A stretch of 32,511 bases of DNA from the NCBI GenBank assembly GCA_001683895.1, contig LXQJ01000028.1, forward strand, positions 30,593-63,103, written 5' to 3'. Both the position numbers and the translations under genes were made by a program. Below the pieces are notes generated by a model, which was given only the letters and a program-made list of their open reading frames with translations, did no database searches and was not told where the DNA came from. This document shows, piece after piece, positions 8,085 to 16,313 of this stretch. This DNA comes from Luteimonas sp. ANT-B3E (lineage in GTDB: Bacteria; Pseudomonadota; Gammaproteobacteria; Xanthomonadales; Xanthomonadaceae). The first letter of the stretch is position 1; each line of letters starts with the position of its first letter.

Positions 8085-9257
8085 GGCAGGGGTTCCTTGG
8101 TGGGTGTGGAGGGATCCAGCCGCAGCAGCAGCAGCGCGCCGACGCCGAGCACGCCGACGCCGACGAGCGCACCGGTGCCGGTGTAGGCGAGGCTGGAATA
8201 CAGCAGGTACGCGCTGGTGGCGCAGAAGACCAGCGGCAGCAGCGGATACAGCGGCACGCGGAACGGCCGCGGCGTTCCCGGATCACGGCGCCGCAGCACG
8301 AACAGCGCGACGCCGACCAGCAGGAAGAACAGCCAGAACACCGGTGCCGTGTACTCGACCGCCGTGCGGAAGCCGTCCCGCGCCAGCGCGCCGCCGGCGA
8401 CCAGCAGCAGCGCCAGCGCACCCTGCACCAGCATCGCGTCGGCGGCGACCGCATCGGCGCCGGCGATGCCGCCCAGGCCCAGCACCCGCAGGTAGGCGAC
8501 ATTCACCAGCAGGTACAGCACCGCCACCAGCGCCAGGCTGCCGGTGAGGATGCGCGGGATCAGCCGCGGTGCATCGCGGACTTCGGCGGTGACGTACACA
8601 GCCTCGTTCCAGCCGCCATAGGTCAGCAGCACGAACACCAGGATCAGCCCGTACGCGCTGCCATCGGCGCCGGTGCCGGCGATCGGGAGCGAAGCCGCCG
8701 ACGACGCCAGCAGCAGGCAGGCGGCGACGACCAGCAGCAGCCCGCCGATCTCGACCACCGTCAGCCAGTTCTGGGTGCGCGTGCCCTGGCGCACGCCCAG
8801 CCAGTTGACCGCGGTCAGTGCGACGACCGCAGCGGCGGCGAATGCCGGCGCCGACCACGGACCGAGGTCCACCAGCTGCGCGAGGTAGTCGCCGACCACG
8901 AACGCCAGCAGCGCGATCGACCCGGTCTGCACTACCGCCAGCCGTGCCCACGCATAGAGGAACGCGGTGCGACGGCCGAACGCGCGCCGCAGGTAGCTGT
9001 AGTCGCCGCCGGCCTGGGGGGTAGGTACTGGCGAGCTCGGCGTAGCAGAGCGCACCGACCGACAGCACGCCGCCGACCAGCCACGCCAGCAGGAACACCG
9101 ACTCACTGGAGGAGGCGCCGGCCACCAGAGACGGCGTGCGGAAGATGCCGGCGCCGACCACGATGCCGATGCAGATCGCCACCGCGGCGCGCGGGCGCAG
9201 GGTGGCAGTGGGCGTGTCGGTCGCTGCACCAGCGACGGTCGGCGTGGTGTCGGGCAT
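8081..9257 (-). pseudogene. APC-family amino-acid permease, one-base frameshift
   Basis: An amino acid-polyamine-organocation transporter read in two frames. The 5' part (9257 to about 9020) encodes GIVVGAGIFRTPSLVAG, the classic helix-1 substrate-binding motif, then CYAELASTYP. The rest continues one frame over as QAGGDYSYLRRAFGRRTAFLYAWA down to the stop at 8081. Removing one G from the G6 run at 9016-9021 restores YPQAGGDYSYLRRAFG, the expected APC sequence, and a protein of about 391 residues. Either the gene is broken, or a sequencing or assembly error added a base. The rest of the reading frame shows no other damage. ATG 9257 is preferred to GTG 9263. Its stop overlaps the methyltransferase start. 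Confidence 0.85.
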
Positions 9258-9420
9258 CGGCACTCGCGCGGGCGCCGTGCAGGGCGCACGACGCGGGGGA
9301 GGGCACCGGATTGCAGCAAGCCGCGGGTTCCGTGGACGTGACGGCGTTGGCGGCCACCCGGCCCCGCCTTGGCCGCCTTCGCTGCCGAAGCCTTCGTTGC
9401 GGCGTGCGGCGCCGGGCAGA

Positions 9421-9699
9421 TCAGCCCACGGTGTGGAAGTACGGCTCCACGCGGCCGTTGACTTTCATCGTCATCGGCTGGCCGCGCCGGTCCAGCGCGC
9501 GGCCCACCGCGCAGCGGATCCACCCTTCGCTGACGCAGTATTCCTCGACGTTGGTGCGTTCCTCGCCGTTGAAGCGGATGCCGACGCCGCGCTGCATCGC
9601 ACGCTCGTCGTAGAACGGACTGTGCGGGTGGTTCGACAGCCGGTCGGGGGGCGTGTCGGTCGACGTCGGGGGCGTGGCGTCGTGGGATGCGTCGGTCAT
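9421..9699 (-). CDS. DUF3297 family protein
   Basis: A 92-residue soluble protein. The Thr/Pro-rich N-terminus is variable; the conserved body runs from SPFYDERAMQRGVGIRFNG through ERTNVEEYCVSEGWIRCAVG to the TMKVNGRVEPYF end. This matches the small DUF3297 family of proteobacteria, which has no known function. There are two Cys (C55 and C63) but no metal motif. ATG 9699 is the start; no strong ribosome site is visible. It lies 65 bases after msrB and 163 bases before the permease. Confidence 0.85.
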   Translation of the reverse strand: MTDASHDATPPTSTDTPPDRLSNHPHSPFYDERAMQRGVGIRFNGEERTNVEEYCVSEGWIRCAVGRALDRRGQPMTMKVNGRVEPYFHTVG

Positions 9700-9764
9700 G
9701 GCGGGAGCGTCGCGCAGCGTGCAGGCACGGAGGCGGTCAAGGATACCGGGCGCACCTGCGGCCG

Positions 9765-10241
9765 TCAGGCCGCGTCGGCGGCCGGCCCCGCTTCCGCACC
9801 CCCGCGTCGCAGCGGATCCGGCAGCGCCTCGCCCTGCGCGGTGAATGCCAGCGACACCGAGTTGAGGCAGTGCCGCTCGCGCGTCGGCGGCGGGCCATCG
9901 GGGAACACATGGCCCAGGTGGCTGCCGCAGCGCGTGCAGACTTCCTCGGTGCGGCGCATGCCGAAGCTGTCGTCGTGCACGTAGCGGATGTGGTCCGAAT
10001 CGAACGGCGCGAAGAAGCTCGGCCAGCCGGTGTCGGAGTCGAACTTGGCGCTGGACCGGAACAGCGGCAGCCCGCAGAAGCGGCAGGTGTAGACGCCATC
10101 GCGCTTGTTGTCGAGGAACACGCCGCAGAACGGCGCCTCGGTGCCGTGTGCCAGCAGCACGCGGCGCTCGTCGGGCGACAGGGTCGCGGCCAGCGCGGCG
10201 TGCTGGTCGGCGCTGGGTGGCGTGAGGTCGTAGACCGTCAT
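9765..10241 (-). CDS. msrB: Peptide-methionine (R)-S-oxide reductase MsrB
   Basis: Reduces the R form of methionine sulfoxide in oxidised proteins using thioredoxin electrons. The 158-residue protein has no signal peptide and so should be cytoplasmic. Zinc-site cysteines are C53/C56 (CRFC) and C102/C105 (CTRC). The catalytic Cys is C125 in RHCLNSVSL, the equivalent of the usual RYCINSASL. SDTGWPSFFAP (69-79) and GSHLGHVFPDGP (106-117) are standard. GGAG lies 6 bases before the ATG. The C-terminal tail after ~140 is Ala/Gly-rich and not conserved. It sits between DUF3016 and DUF3297 genes on the same strand. Confidence 0.95.
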   Translation of the reverse strand: MTVYDLTPPSADQHAALAATLSPDERRVLLAHGTEAPFCGVFLDNKRDGVYTCRFCGLPLFRSSAKFDSDTGWPSFFAPFDSDHIRYVHDDSFGMRRTEEVCTRCGSHLGHVFPDGPPPTRERHCLNSVSLAFTAQGEALPDPLRRGGAEAGPAADAA

Positions 10242-10280
10242 CGTGGGCTCCGTAGTGGGCGCTGTCGCGGCATGAGTGGC

Positions 10281-10841
10281 TCAGGCGCCGCTGCGCGGCA
10301 GTTCGTGGCGCACCCAGTCGTCGAGCAGCCGCTTCTCGTAGCGCAGCGGATCGGTGTTGCTGCGCAGCCCGCTGCGCGACAGGTACATCGCATCGGCCAG
10401 CGAGCGTTCGCCGCCGTCGACCACTCGGCCATCGGCGGAGATGCGGCGATAGGTCAGCCACACCCGCGGCGGATAGATGTCGCGCATGAAGCGGATGTCG
10501 TACGCATCGATCCCGCGCCATGGTTCGTACGCACCGGCGCGACGGATGTCGGTGATCTCGATCTCGAGCCGCTCGCCGGGCGGCAGCGCGTCCTGCGCGC
10601 GCATCACCAGATGCGCGGCGAGTTCGGAGATCCAGTCGCCGCGCGCGGACTCGCGGCGGTTGCCGCTGAGCCGCAGCTCACTGAACGTCGCAGGGTCGGC
10701 CCAACGCACCTGCACCGGGCCGCTGCTGCGCTCGCGCGGGGCAGCTGCGTCGGTGATGTGGCTCCGTGCGGTTCCGAAGCCCGCGCAGGATGCAACCGCC
10801 AGCACCAGCGCGACAAGGAGAAATCTGGCGGTCCAGTACAT
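10281..10841 (-). CDS. DUF3016 family lipoprotein
   Basis: A 186-residue protein with a lipoprotein signal (hydrophobic 7-18, lipobox ASC with C19). The mature region carries VRWADPATFSELR, then an acidic/amphipathic body with IEITDIRRAGAYEPWRG and the ending PLRYEKRLLDDWVRHEL. These are hallmarks of DUF3016, a family of periplasmic proteins of unknown function. The start is fixed by GGAG 7 bases before ATG 10841. It is 39 bases upstream of msrB and may share its transcript. Confidence 0.8.
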   Translation of the reverse strand: MYWTARFLLVALVLAVASCAGFGTARSHITDAAAPRERSSGPVQVRWADPATFSELRLSGNRRESARGDWISELAAHLVMRAQDALPPGERLEIEITDIRRAGAYEPWRGIDAYDIRFMRDIYPPRVWLTYRRISADGRVVDGGERSLADAMYLSRSGLRSNTDPLRYEKRLLDDWVRHELPRSGA

Positions 10842-10979
10842 GGCGGCGCTCCGGCAGGCAGACGGCGACAGTGCGCCGCAGGCGCTGAGGCTGCCATGAA
10901 GACGCCCGCGCCGTCGCCGCGGCGCATCCGCGCAGCACGCGTCGACGAAACTGCGTGCCTCCATTTGAACGGCGGCGAC

Positions 10980-11534
10980 ATGGCGCTCTGGCTCAACGCG
11001 ATCGGCTACCAGGCGGTCTGGTTCTGTGCGGTCATTGGCGCTGGCGACGGCCACTGGTGGCCGGGCGTCGCGGCTGCCGCGGTGTTCATCACCTGGCAAT
11101 GGGCGGTGTCGACGCAGCGCGCGGCGGACCTGCGGCTGGTGGCGCTGGCGCTGTTGTGCGGGGTGGTAGTCGATGGCGCGCTGGCCGCGAGCGACTGGGG
11201 CGCGTATGCCGCCAGCCCGCTCGGCGACCGCGTCGCGCCGCCGTGGATCCTCGCGGTGTGGATGTCGTTCGCGATGACCTTGCGGGTATCGCTGGCCTGG
11301 CTGTGCCGGCGGCCGTGGACCGCGCTTGCGGTCGGTGCGCTGGGCGGGCCCCTGGCCTGGCTGGGCGCAGCGCGCGGCTGGCAGGCGGTGGTGTTCGATC
11401 CTCCTGAATGGCGCGCGCTGGCGCTGCTCGTGGTCGCGTGGGCGCTGGCGATGCCGCTGCTGGCGTGGCGGGCGCGGCGCGGGGTGGCGGGCCCCGTAGC
11501 GGCCGCCGGTGACGCGGCATCGACGATGCGCTGA
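10980..11534 (+). CDS. DUF2878-family membrane protein
   Basis: A protein of 184 residues from ATG 10980 with about six hydrophobic helices. It begins MALWLNAIGYQAVWFCAVIGAG and continues as closely packed helices with short loops, the look of DUF2878 inner-membrane proteins of unknown function. An upstream in-frame ATG at 10896 with GAGG five bases before it would add 28 residues that are hydrophilic and not family-like, so the start is open. It diverges from the DUF3016 gene across a short gap. Confidence 0.72.
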   Translation: MALWLNAIGYQAVWFCAVIGAGDGHWWPGVAAAAVFITWQWAVSTQRAADLRLVALALLCGVVVDGALAASDWGAYAASPLGDRVAPPWILAVWMSFAMTLRVSLAWLCRRPWTALAVGALGGPLAWLGAARGWQAVVFDPPEWRALALLVVAWALAMPLLAWRARRGVAGPVAAAGDAASTMR

Positions 11535-11604
11535 GAGCCCCGCGCCGACGCGGGCCGCTGGCGGTCTGGCAGGCGTCCGTCGGGCGACGGTCTATCCTTG
11601 GTCC

Positions 11605-12318
11605 ATGTCCACCTTCCGCCACGCCGTCCTGGCGACCCTGTTGCTGCTGCCCGCGACCGCGGTCCCGGCAATACCTGCGCCCGCGTCGCCCGGGGCTGAA
11701 AGTGACCTCGCGGTCCGGCTGTCCAGGGCAGCACCGGGGCTCGACCGCGCGGTGCTGGCGCGCGCGCTGTCGACGATGGACTGCGCGGTTGCAAGCCACG
11801 CCACGCCGGCGCCGGCGCGGCTGGCGGTGATCGACTACACGCTGCCGTCGACGGAGGTCAGGATGTGGGTCTTCGACCTGCAGCGTGCCCGCCTGCTGGC
11901 GGCGGAGCACGTGGCCCACGGCCGCGGCAGCGGCGACAACCTCGCCACCGCATTCTCCAACGTCGAGGGCAGCCACCAGTCGAGCCTGGGCCTGTTCCGC
12001 ATGGCCGAGACCTATGTGGGCGGCAACGGGTATTCGCTGCGCATGGATGGCCTGGAGCGCGGCATCAACGACCGTGCGCGCGAACGGCTGGTGGTGATGC
12101 ACGGCGCCGATTACGTCGACCCGGTGCGGGCGCGACGGCAGGGTCGGCTGGGGCGCAGCTTCGGCTGCCCGGCGCTGCGCCCGGCGGTCGCGCGGCGGGT
12201 GATCGACCAGCTCAAGGGAGGCCAGCTGCTGTTCGCGCACGCCGACGACCCGGCATGGCGACGCGCGTCGCCCTGGCGCGCGTGCACGGCCCGCAGCGGC
12301 GCCGCGGGCGTCCGGTGA
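11605..12318 (+). CDS. Exported L,D-transpeptidase-like protein (YkuD_2 type)
   Basis: A 237-residue periplasmic protein with a signal peptide (hydrophobic 7-24). The catalytic region matches the murein L,D-transpeptidase catalytic domain family PF13645: FSNVEGSHQSSLGLFRM (117-133), the conserved His in VVMHGADYV (H166), and the nucleophile Cys in GRSFGCPAL (C188). Such enzymes form or edit 3-3 crosslinks in peptidoglycan or attach proteins to it; for this subfamily the reaction is less well established. The stop overlaps the GTG of the M23 peptidase gene. No clear ribosome site precedes the ATG; TATCCT at 11593-11598 may be a -10-like element, which would leave a very short leader. Confidence 0.85.
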   Translation: MSTFRHAVLATLLLLPATAVPAIPAPASPGAESDLAVRLSRAAPGLDRAVLARALSTMDCAVASHATPAPARLAVIDYTLPSTEVRMWVFDLQRARLLAAEHVAHGRGSGDNLATAFSNVEGSHQSSLGLFRMAETYVGGNGYSLRMDGLERGINDRARERLVVMHGADYVDPVRARRQGRLGRSFGCPALRPAVARRVIDQLKGGQLLFAHADDPAWRRASPWRACTARSGAAGVR

Positions 12319-12959
12319 GGCTGCGCGGGGTGTTGCTGGTGGTATCGGCGCTGCTCTTCGGCGCCGTGGCATCGTTCCTGTGGCAGCAGCGAGGCACCGT
12401 GCCGGTTTCGCGCGCGCCTTCGCCGCCCCTGGCCGTGCGCGCGCCGGCTCCGACAGACAGCGCGCCACCTGTGGACAGCGCCGCTCCGCCATCGTCCCCG
12501 GTGCAGGCGCCGCCACCGCCGGGTGCCAGCCTCTCGATCCCCGTACAGGGCATCACGGTGGCGGACCTGTCGGACACCTTCGGCGACCCCCGCAGCGGCG
12601 AGCGCGCGCACGAGGCGCTGGACATCATGGCGCCGACCGGGACCCCGGTGCTGGCGGTGGCCGACGGCCACGTCGAGAAGCTGTTCGACAGCCGGCTCGG
12701 TGGGCTGACGCTGTACCAGTTCGAGCCCAGCGGCCGCTTCGCCTACTACTACGCACACCTCGACCGCTACGCGCCGGGGCTGCACGAGGGCCAGCCGCTG
12801 CGCCGCGGGGAGGTGATCGGCTACGTCGGCGCGACCGGCAATGCCGATCCGACGGCGCCGCACCTGCATTTCGCGGTGTTCGCGCTCGGGCCCGGGCGCG
12901 AATGGTGGAAGGGCACGCCGGTCAATCCGTACCCGCTGCTGCGCGGGGACGCGCGCTAG
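12315..12959 (+). CDS. M23 family metallopeptidase (peptidoglycan endopeptidase)
   Basis: A 214-residue protein from GTG 12315. An N-terminal signal anchor (4-23) and a Pro/Ala-rich spacer (28-72) lead to a LytM/M23 domain. Zinc ligands are H99 and D103 (HEALD) and H185 in HLHF, with H148 of YAHL and H183 nearby, all expected for an active enzyme. It would cut peptide crosslinks in the wall, anchored to the inner membrane. The start is chosen because GTG overlaps the L,D-transpeptidase stop as GTGA; ATG 12255 would put 20 extra basic residues before the signal. No coiled-coil partner domain is present. Confidence 0.87.
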   Translation: MRLRGVLLVVSALLFGAVASFLWQQRGTVPVSRAPSPPLAVRAPAPTDSAPPVDSAAPPSSPVQAPPPPGASLSIPVQGITVADLSDTFGDPRSGERAHEALDIMAPTGTPVLAVADGHVEKLFDSRLGGLTLYQFEPSGRFAYYYAHLDRYAPGLHEGQPLRRGEVIGYVGATGNADPTAPHLHFAVFALGPGREWWKGTPVNPYPLLRGDAR

Positions 12960-12977
12960 CCGCGACCGGCACGCGGG

Positions 12978-13427
12978 TCAGCGCGGTCGCCGCGTCCAGT
13001 GCGCCAGCAGCCCGCCCCCCACGGCGCTACCGGCGGCCATCGCCAGCATTCCGCCCCAGCCGCGCGTCGCGTCGATCAGCACCGGCATCGGCGCCATCGC
13101 GTCGACGGCGCGGATTGCCACCATGGTTCCGATCCCTGCGGCCACGGCGTACAGCGTGGTGCGCATTTCCGGGTGGCGGCGCGCCAGCCATGCCGCGACC
13201 GCCAGCGACGGCAGCCACGCCGCCAGCAGCATGGCGGCGTAGGCAGGGCCGAACCCGGCGAGGTCCTTCAGCGACGTCGCGACGTGGACCGCGGGGCTGA
13301 TCTCCACCCCCAGCGCGCCGATCGCCGCAAGGTTGGACCGGGTCTGCACCAGCGCGCCCCACGCGGCCGCGACCAGCAGCGCCAGCAGCAGGGCGCCGAT
13401 GCGGCGACGCCAGGACGGCTTTTTCAT
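12978..13427 (-). CDS. Hypothetical four-helix membrane protein
   Basis: About 149 residues from ATG 13427 (MKKPSWRRR); ATG 13442 would add five residues. Four hydrophobic segments are visible: after the basic N-terminus (~11-30), ~64-85, ~92-113 and ~121-143. A periplasmic-looking loop (31-60) holds ALGVEISPAVHVATSLKDLAGFG. I do not recognise the family. It faces the M23 gene tail-to-tail with an 18-base gap and diverges from the sugar dehydrogenase gene. Confidence 0.68.
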   Translation of the reverse strand: MKKPSWRRRIGALLLALLVAAAWGALVQTRSNLAAIGALGVEISPAVHVATSLKDLAGFGPAYAAMLLAAWLPSLAVAAWLARRHPEMRTTLYAVAAGIGTMVAIRAVDAMAPMPVLIDATRGWGGMLAMAAGSAVGGGLLAHWTRRPR

Positions 13428-13495
13428 GGGGTTGACCGACATTGCGCCACGCCTGTTCCATGCTGGTGCCGATCATCCCGTATCGGCGGCGAACC

Positions 13496-14713
13496 ATGAA
13501 GGCCCCCATGCCGATCTCCCTGCATCGTTCCGCATCCCGCGCCCGTCGTCCTCACCGGCGCTGGCGCATCGCGACCGCGCTCGCAGCCGTGCTGGCGGCG
13601 GCCTCATGCGCCGTGGATCCCGCGTCGACGCCGCCCGCGGTGGCGACTACCGTCGACGCCGTGACCGCCGGGTACCGCGTCGACACCGTGGCCGATGGAC
13701 TGGTGTTCCCGTGGTCGCTGGCGTTCCTGCCGGACGGCCGGATGCTGGTCACCGAGCGGCCCGGGCGCCTGCGCATCGTCGAGCCCGACGGCGGTGGGGG
13801 GTATGCACTTCAGTCGGAGCCGGTGGCTGGCGTGCCCGGGGTGTTTGCCAGTGGCCAGGGGGGACTGTTCGACGTCGTGCTCGACCCCGCGTTCGGCGAC
13901 AACGGGCGCCTGTACCTGTCGTTTGCCCACGGCACCCTGCGGGCCAACCACCTGCGCGTGGTGCGGGCGCGCTTCGACGGCACCGCGCTGCACGACGTCG
14001 AGACGATCTTCACCTCGCGCCCGGCCAAGACCCATGCCCAGCACTTCGGCGGGCGCATCGCCCTGCTGCCCGATGGCACGCTGGTCTTTGGCGTTGGCGA
14101 CGGCAACCTGGAGCGAACCGACGCGCAGCGGCTGCACACCCATCTCGGCAAACTGGTGCGCATCAACGCTGACGGGACGATCCCGGCCGACAACCCCTTC
14201 GTCGGCCGCGCCGGCGCACTGCCGGAGATCTACAGCATCGGGCACCGCAATCCGCAGGGCGTGGTGCACGTGCCGTCACACGGCGCGCTGTATGCGCACG
14301 AGCACGGCGCGAAGGGCGGCGACGAACTCAACCACATCGTCTCTGGCGCCAACTACGGATGGCCGCTGGTGACCGACGGCGTCGACTACACCGGCGCACG
14401 GGTGACGCCGTTCCGCGCGCTGGAAGGCATCACGCCGCCGTTGGCGCAGTGGACGCCGTCGATCGCGCCGTCGGGCATGGCATGGTACGACGGCGCCCTT
14501 TTCCCGCAGTGGCGCGGCAGTCTGTTCGTGTCGGCACTGGTGGAGCGCGGCGTCCGCCGGGTGCCGATGCGCGACGGGTTGCCCGGCGCGCAGGAGCTGC
14601 TGCTCACCGCGTTGGGCGAGCGCATTCGCGACGTGCGTGCCGGACCCGATGGCGCGCTCTACCTTCTGACCGACGCCGATGCCGGGCGCGTGCTGCGCGT
14701 GTCGCCGCGCTGA
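13496..14713 (+). CDS. PQQ-dependent aldose sugar dehydrogenase (YliI/Asd-like)
   Basis: A 405-residue periplasmic lipoprotein-like enzyme: Arg-rich n-region, hydrophobic stretch, lipobox AASC with C38. The mature part is a six-bladed soluble-glucose-dehydrogenase fold. Marks are GLVFPWSLAFLPDGRMLVTERPGRL at the first blade, FGGRIALLPDGTLVFGVGDG, IGHRNPQG, HEHGAKGGDELN, NYGWP and the final ALGERIRDVRAGPDGALYLLTD. Such enzymes oxidise aldoses with PQQ and pass electrons to the respiratory chain; substrate preference cannot be read here. No pqq synthesis genes are in the window. ATG 13496 was chosen over upstream ATG 13442, which has a non-signal N-terminus. Confidence 0.88.
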   Translation: MKAPMPISLHRSASRARRPHRRWRIATALAAVLAAASCAVDPASTPPAVATTVDAVTAGYRVDTVADGLVFPWSLAFLPDGRMLVTERPGRLRIVEPDGGGGYALQSEPVAGVPGVFASGQGGLFDVVLDPAFGDNGRLYLSFAHGTLRANHLRVVRARFDGTALHDVETIFTSRPAKTHAQHFGGRIALLPDGTLVFGVGDGNLERTDAQRLHTHLGKLVRINADGTIPADNPFVGRAGALPEIYSIGHRNPQGVVHVPSHGALYAHEHGAKGGDELNHIVSGANYGWPLVTDGVDYTGARVTPFRALEGITPPLAQWTPSIAPSGMAWYDGALFPQWRGSLFVSALVERGVRRVPMRDGLPGAQELLLTALGERIRDVRAGPDGALYLLTDADAGRVLRVSPR

Positions 14714-14756
14714 CGACCCACCTGATTCCGCGGTACGGCGTCAGCATCTTCCACGC

Positions 14757-14792
14757 AAAAAGAAGGAGGGAACGACGCAAGTCGTTCCCTCC
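14757..14792 (-). terminator. Rho-independent terminator of the first fasciclin gene
   Basis: Read on the minus strand, a perfect 12-bp stem (14792-14781 pairing with 14776-14765) closes a four-base loop and is followed by TTCTTTTT (14764-14757). It lies about 64 bases past the stop at 14856. On the plus strand there is no T-run, so it should not stop the dehydrogenase transcript efficiently. Confidence 0.85.
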
Positions 14793-14855
14793 CGGGTCGC
14801 ACACAGAAGCCGACGAGTGCCCCTGCACACGAAGCGCGGGACGTACGACAGCTTG

Positions 14856-15509
14856 TTACGGCATCAGCACGGTGTCGATCACGTGGACGATGCCGTTGCT
14901 CTGGCGCACGTCGGCGGTGGTGACGTTGGAGACGTTGCCCTTGGCATCGGTGATGGTCACCGCGCCGCCGTCGGCGCGCGCCGTCAGCGTGCCGCCCTGG
15001 ACAGTGGTCAGGGTCGCGCTGCCGCCACCGGCCTGGATCTGCCGCGTCAGCGCCGCGGCGTCGACGTTGCCAGGCACGACGTGGTACGTCAGCACGCCGC
15101 TCAGGTCGTCCTTCGACTCCGGCAGCAGGAGGGTGTCGACGGTGCCTGCCGGCAGCTTCTCGAACGCGGCGTTGGTCGGCGCGAACACCGTGAACGGACC
15201 CGAGCCCTTCAGCGTATCGACCAGGCCCGCGGCCTGGACGGCGGCGACGAGGGTGGTGTGGTCGGCGGACGCCGAGGCGTTGTCGACGATGTCACGGTTG
15301 GTGTCCATCGCCGCGCCGCCGACCATCGGGTTGTCGCTCGGTGCCATCGCGTCGGTGGTGCCAGCGGCCATCGCGTCGTCGGTCATCGCGGTCCCGGTCG
15401 CGGGCGCGGGCGCCATCGCGGTGCCATCGGTGGTCGCGGTATCGGTGCCGCCGCAGGCGGCAAGGGCAAAGGTCGAAACGAGGGCAAGCGAAAGGAGTGA
15501 AAGCTTCAT
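14856..15509 (-). CDS. Fasciclin (FAS1) domain lipoprotein, copy 1
   Basis: 217 residues. The lipoprotein signal ends LAACG (C19), and a Thr/Ala/Met-rich low-complexity linker runs to about 75. A single FAS1 domain follows, with both family motifs: FTVFAPTNAAF and the closing SNGIVHVIDTVLMP, plus LTYHVVPG between. FAS1 domains mediate adhesion or protein binding at the cell surface. AGGA lies 8 bases before the ATG. It is a clear paralogue of the next gene upstream, sharing NPMVGG and NRDI.DNA before the domain and a 33-base identical DNA block. No sigma or anti-sigma gene is adjacent. Confidence 0.92.
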   Translation of the reverse strand: MKLSLLSLALVSTFALAACGGTDTATTDGTAMAPAPATGTAMTDDAMAAGTTDAMAPSDNPMVGGAAMDTNRDIVDNASASADHTTLVAAVQAAGLVDTLKGSGPFTVFAPTNAAFEKLPAGTVDTLLLPESKDDLSGVLTYHVVPGNVDAAALTRQIQAGGGSATLTTVQGGTLTARADGGAVTITDAKGNVSNVTTADVRQSNGIVHVIDTVLMP

Positions 15510-15661
15510 GGGCGGATTCCTGTTTGGTGATTTTGGTGATGCGAAAAGAAACCTGTGGATGGAGCGATGCGTGCACTGGACGCGTGGGCAAGGTGCCCGC
15601 GGCTTCCGGCCGGGGGCTCCAGATGCAATCAGGCCCCGGCGGATCAACCGCCCTCCACGCG

Positions 15662-15680
15662 CCCTGCGCAGCGCGCAGGG
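15662..15680. repeat. Hairpin between the two fasciclin genes
   Basis: A perfect 8-bp stem with a 3-base loop sits 25 bases past the stop of the second fasciclin gene. No T-run follows on either strand, so it may be a weak terminator or an mRNA-stabilising stem. Chance is possible in DNA this GC-rich. Confidence 0.35.
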
Positions 15681-15704
15681 GTGGACCGACAGACACTATG
15701 CGCC

Positions 15705-16313
15705 CTAGTGCATTAAGACTTTGTCCACGACATGGATGACGCCGTTGCTCTGGCGCACGTCGGCGGTGGTGACATTGGCGACGTTGCCCTTCGCGTCGGT
15801 GACGGTCACGCCGCCCGGGCCGCCGGCACGGGCGACCAGGGTCGCGCCCTGCACCGTAGTCAGCCGTGCCTGGCCGTTGCCGGCAGCGATCTGTCGCGTC
15901 AACGCCGCGGCGTCGACGTTGCCCGGCACCACGTGGTACGTCAGCACCGAGGTGAGCGTGGCTTTGCTCTCAGGCTTCAGAAGCGTATCGACGGTGCCGG
16001 CGGGCAGCGCATTGAACGCGGCATTGGTCGGCGCGAACACGGTGAACGGGCCCGGGCCCTTCAGCGTATCGACGAGGCCCGCCGCCTTGACCGCGGCGAC
16101 CAGCGTGGTGTGGTCGGCGGAATTGACGGCGTTGTCGATGATGTCGCGGTTGGCGTACATCGCCGAACCGCCGACCATCGGGTTGGCGGACGCCGTGGCC
16201 GACGCCGTGACGGCCGGCGCGGCGCGCATCCCGTCGCCCATGCCGCCGGTGGCACAGCCGGACAGGGCCAGCGCGGTGGTCGCGATGGACAGCGCAAGCA
16301 GTGTGGTCTTCAT
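15705..16313 (-). CDS. Fasciclin (FAS1) domain lipoprotein, copy 2
   Basis: 202 residues, with a lipoprotein signal ending LSGC (C20) and a shorter linker than copy 1. The FAS1 domain has FTVFAPTNAAFNALPAG, LTYHVVPGNVDAAALTRQI and SNGVIHVVDKVLMH. The start at 16313 has AGGAGA 7 bases upstream, a better ribosome site than copy 1. It is transcribed first of the pair, with 195 bases between the genes, so separate expression is possible. Most differences from copy 1 are in the signal/linker and a few domain loops, pointing to local duplication followed by divergence. Confidence 0.92.
   Translation of the reverse strand: MKTTLLALSIATTALALSGCATGGMGDGMRAAPAVTASATASANPMVGGSAMYANRDIIDNAVNSADHTTLVAAVKAAGLVDTLKGPGPFTVFAPTNAAFNALPAGTVDTLLKPESKATLTSVLTYHVVPGNVDAAALTRQIAAGNGQARLTTVQGATLVARAGGPGGVTVTDAKGNVANVTTADVRQSNGVIHVVDKVLMH

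Noticed and set aside
9016-9021. Programmed ribosomal frameshift in the permease
   Set aside because: There is no slippery heptamer with a convincing downstream pseudoknot, and one extra base explains the pattern more simply.
9421-10521. A single long minus-strand open frame joining DUF3297 to upstream sequence
   Set aside because: Only the last 92 codons match DUF3297; the rest overlaps msrB and DUF3016 in another frame.
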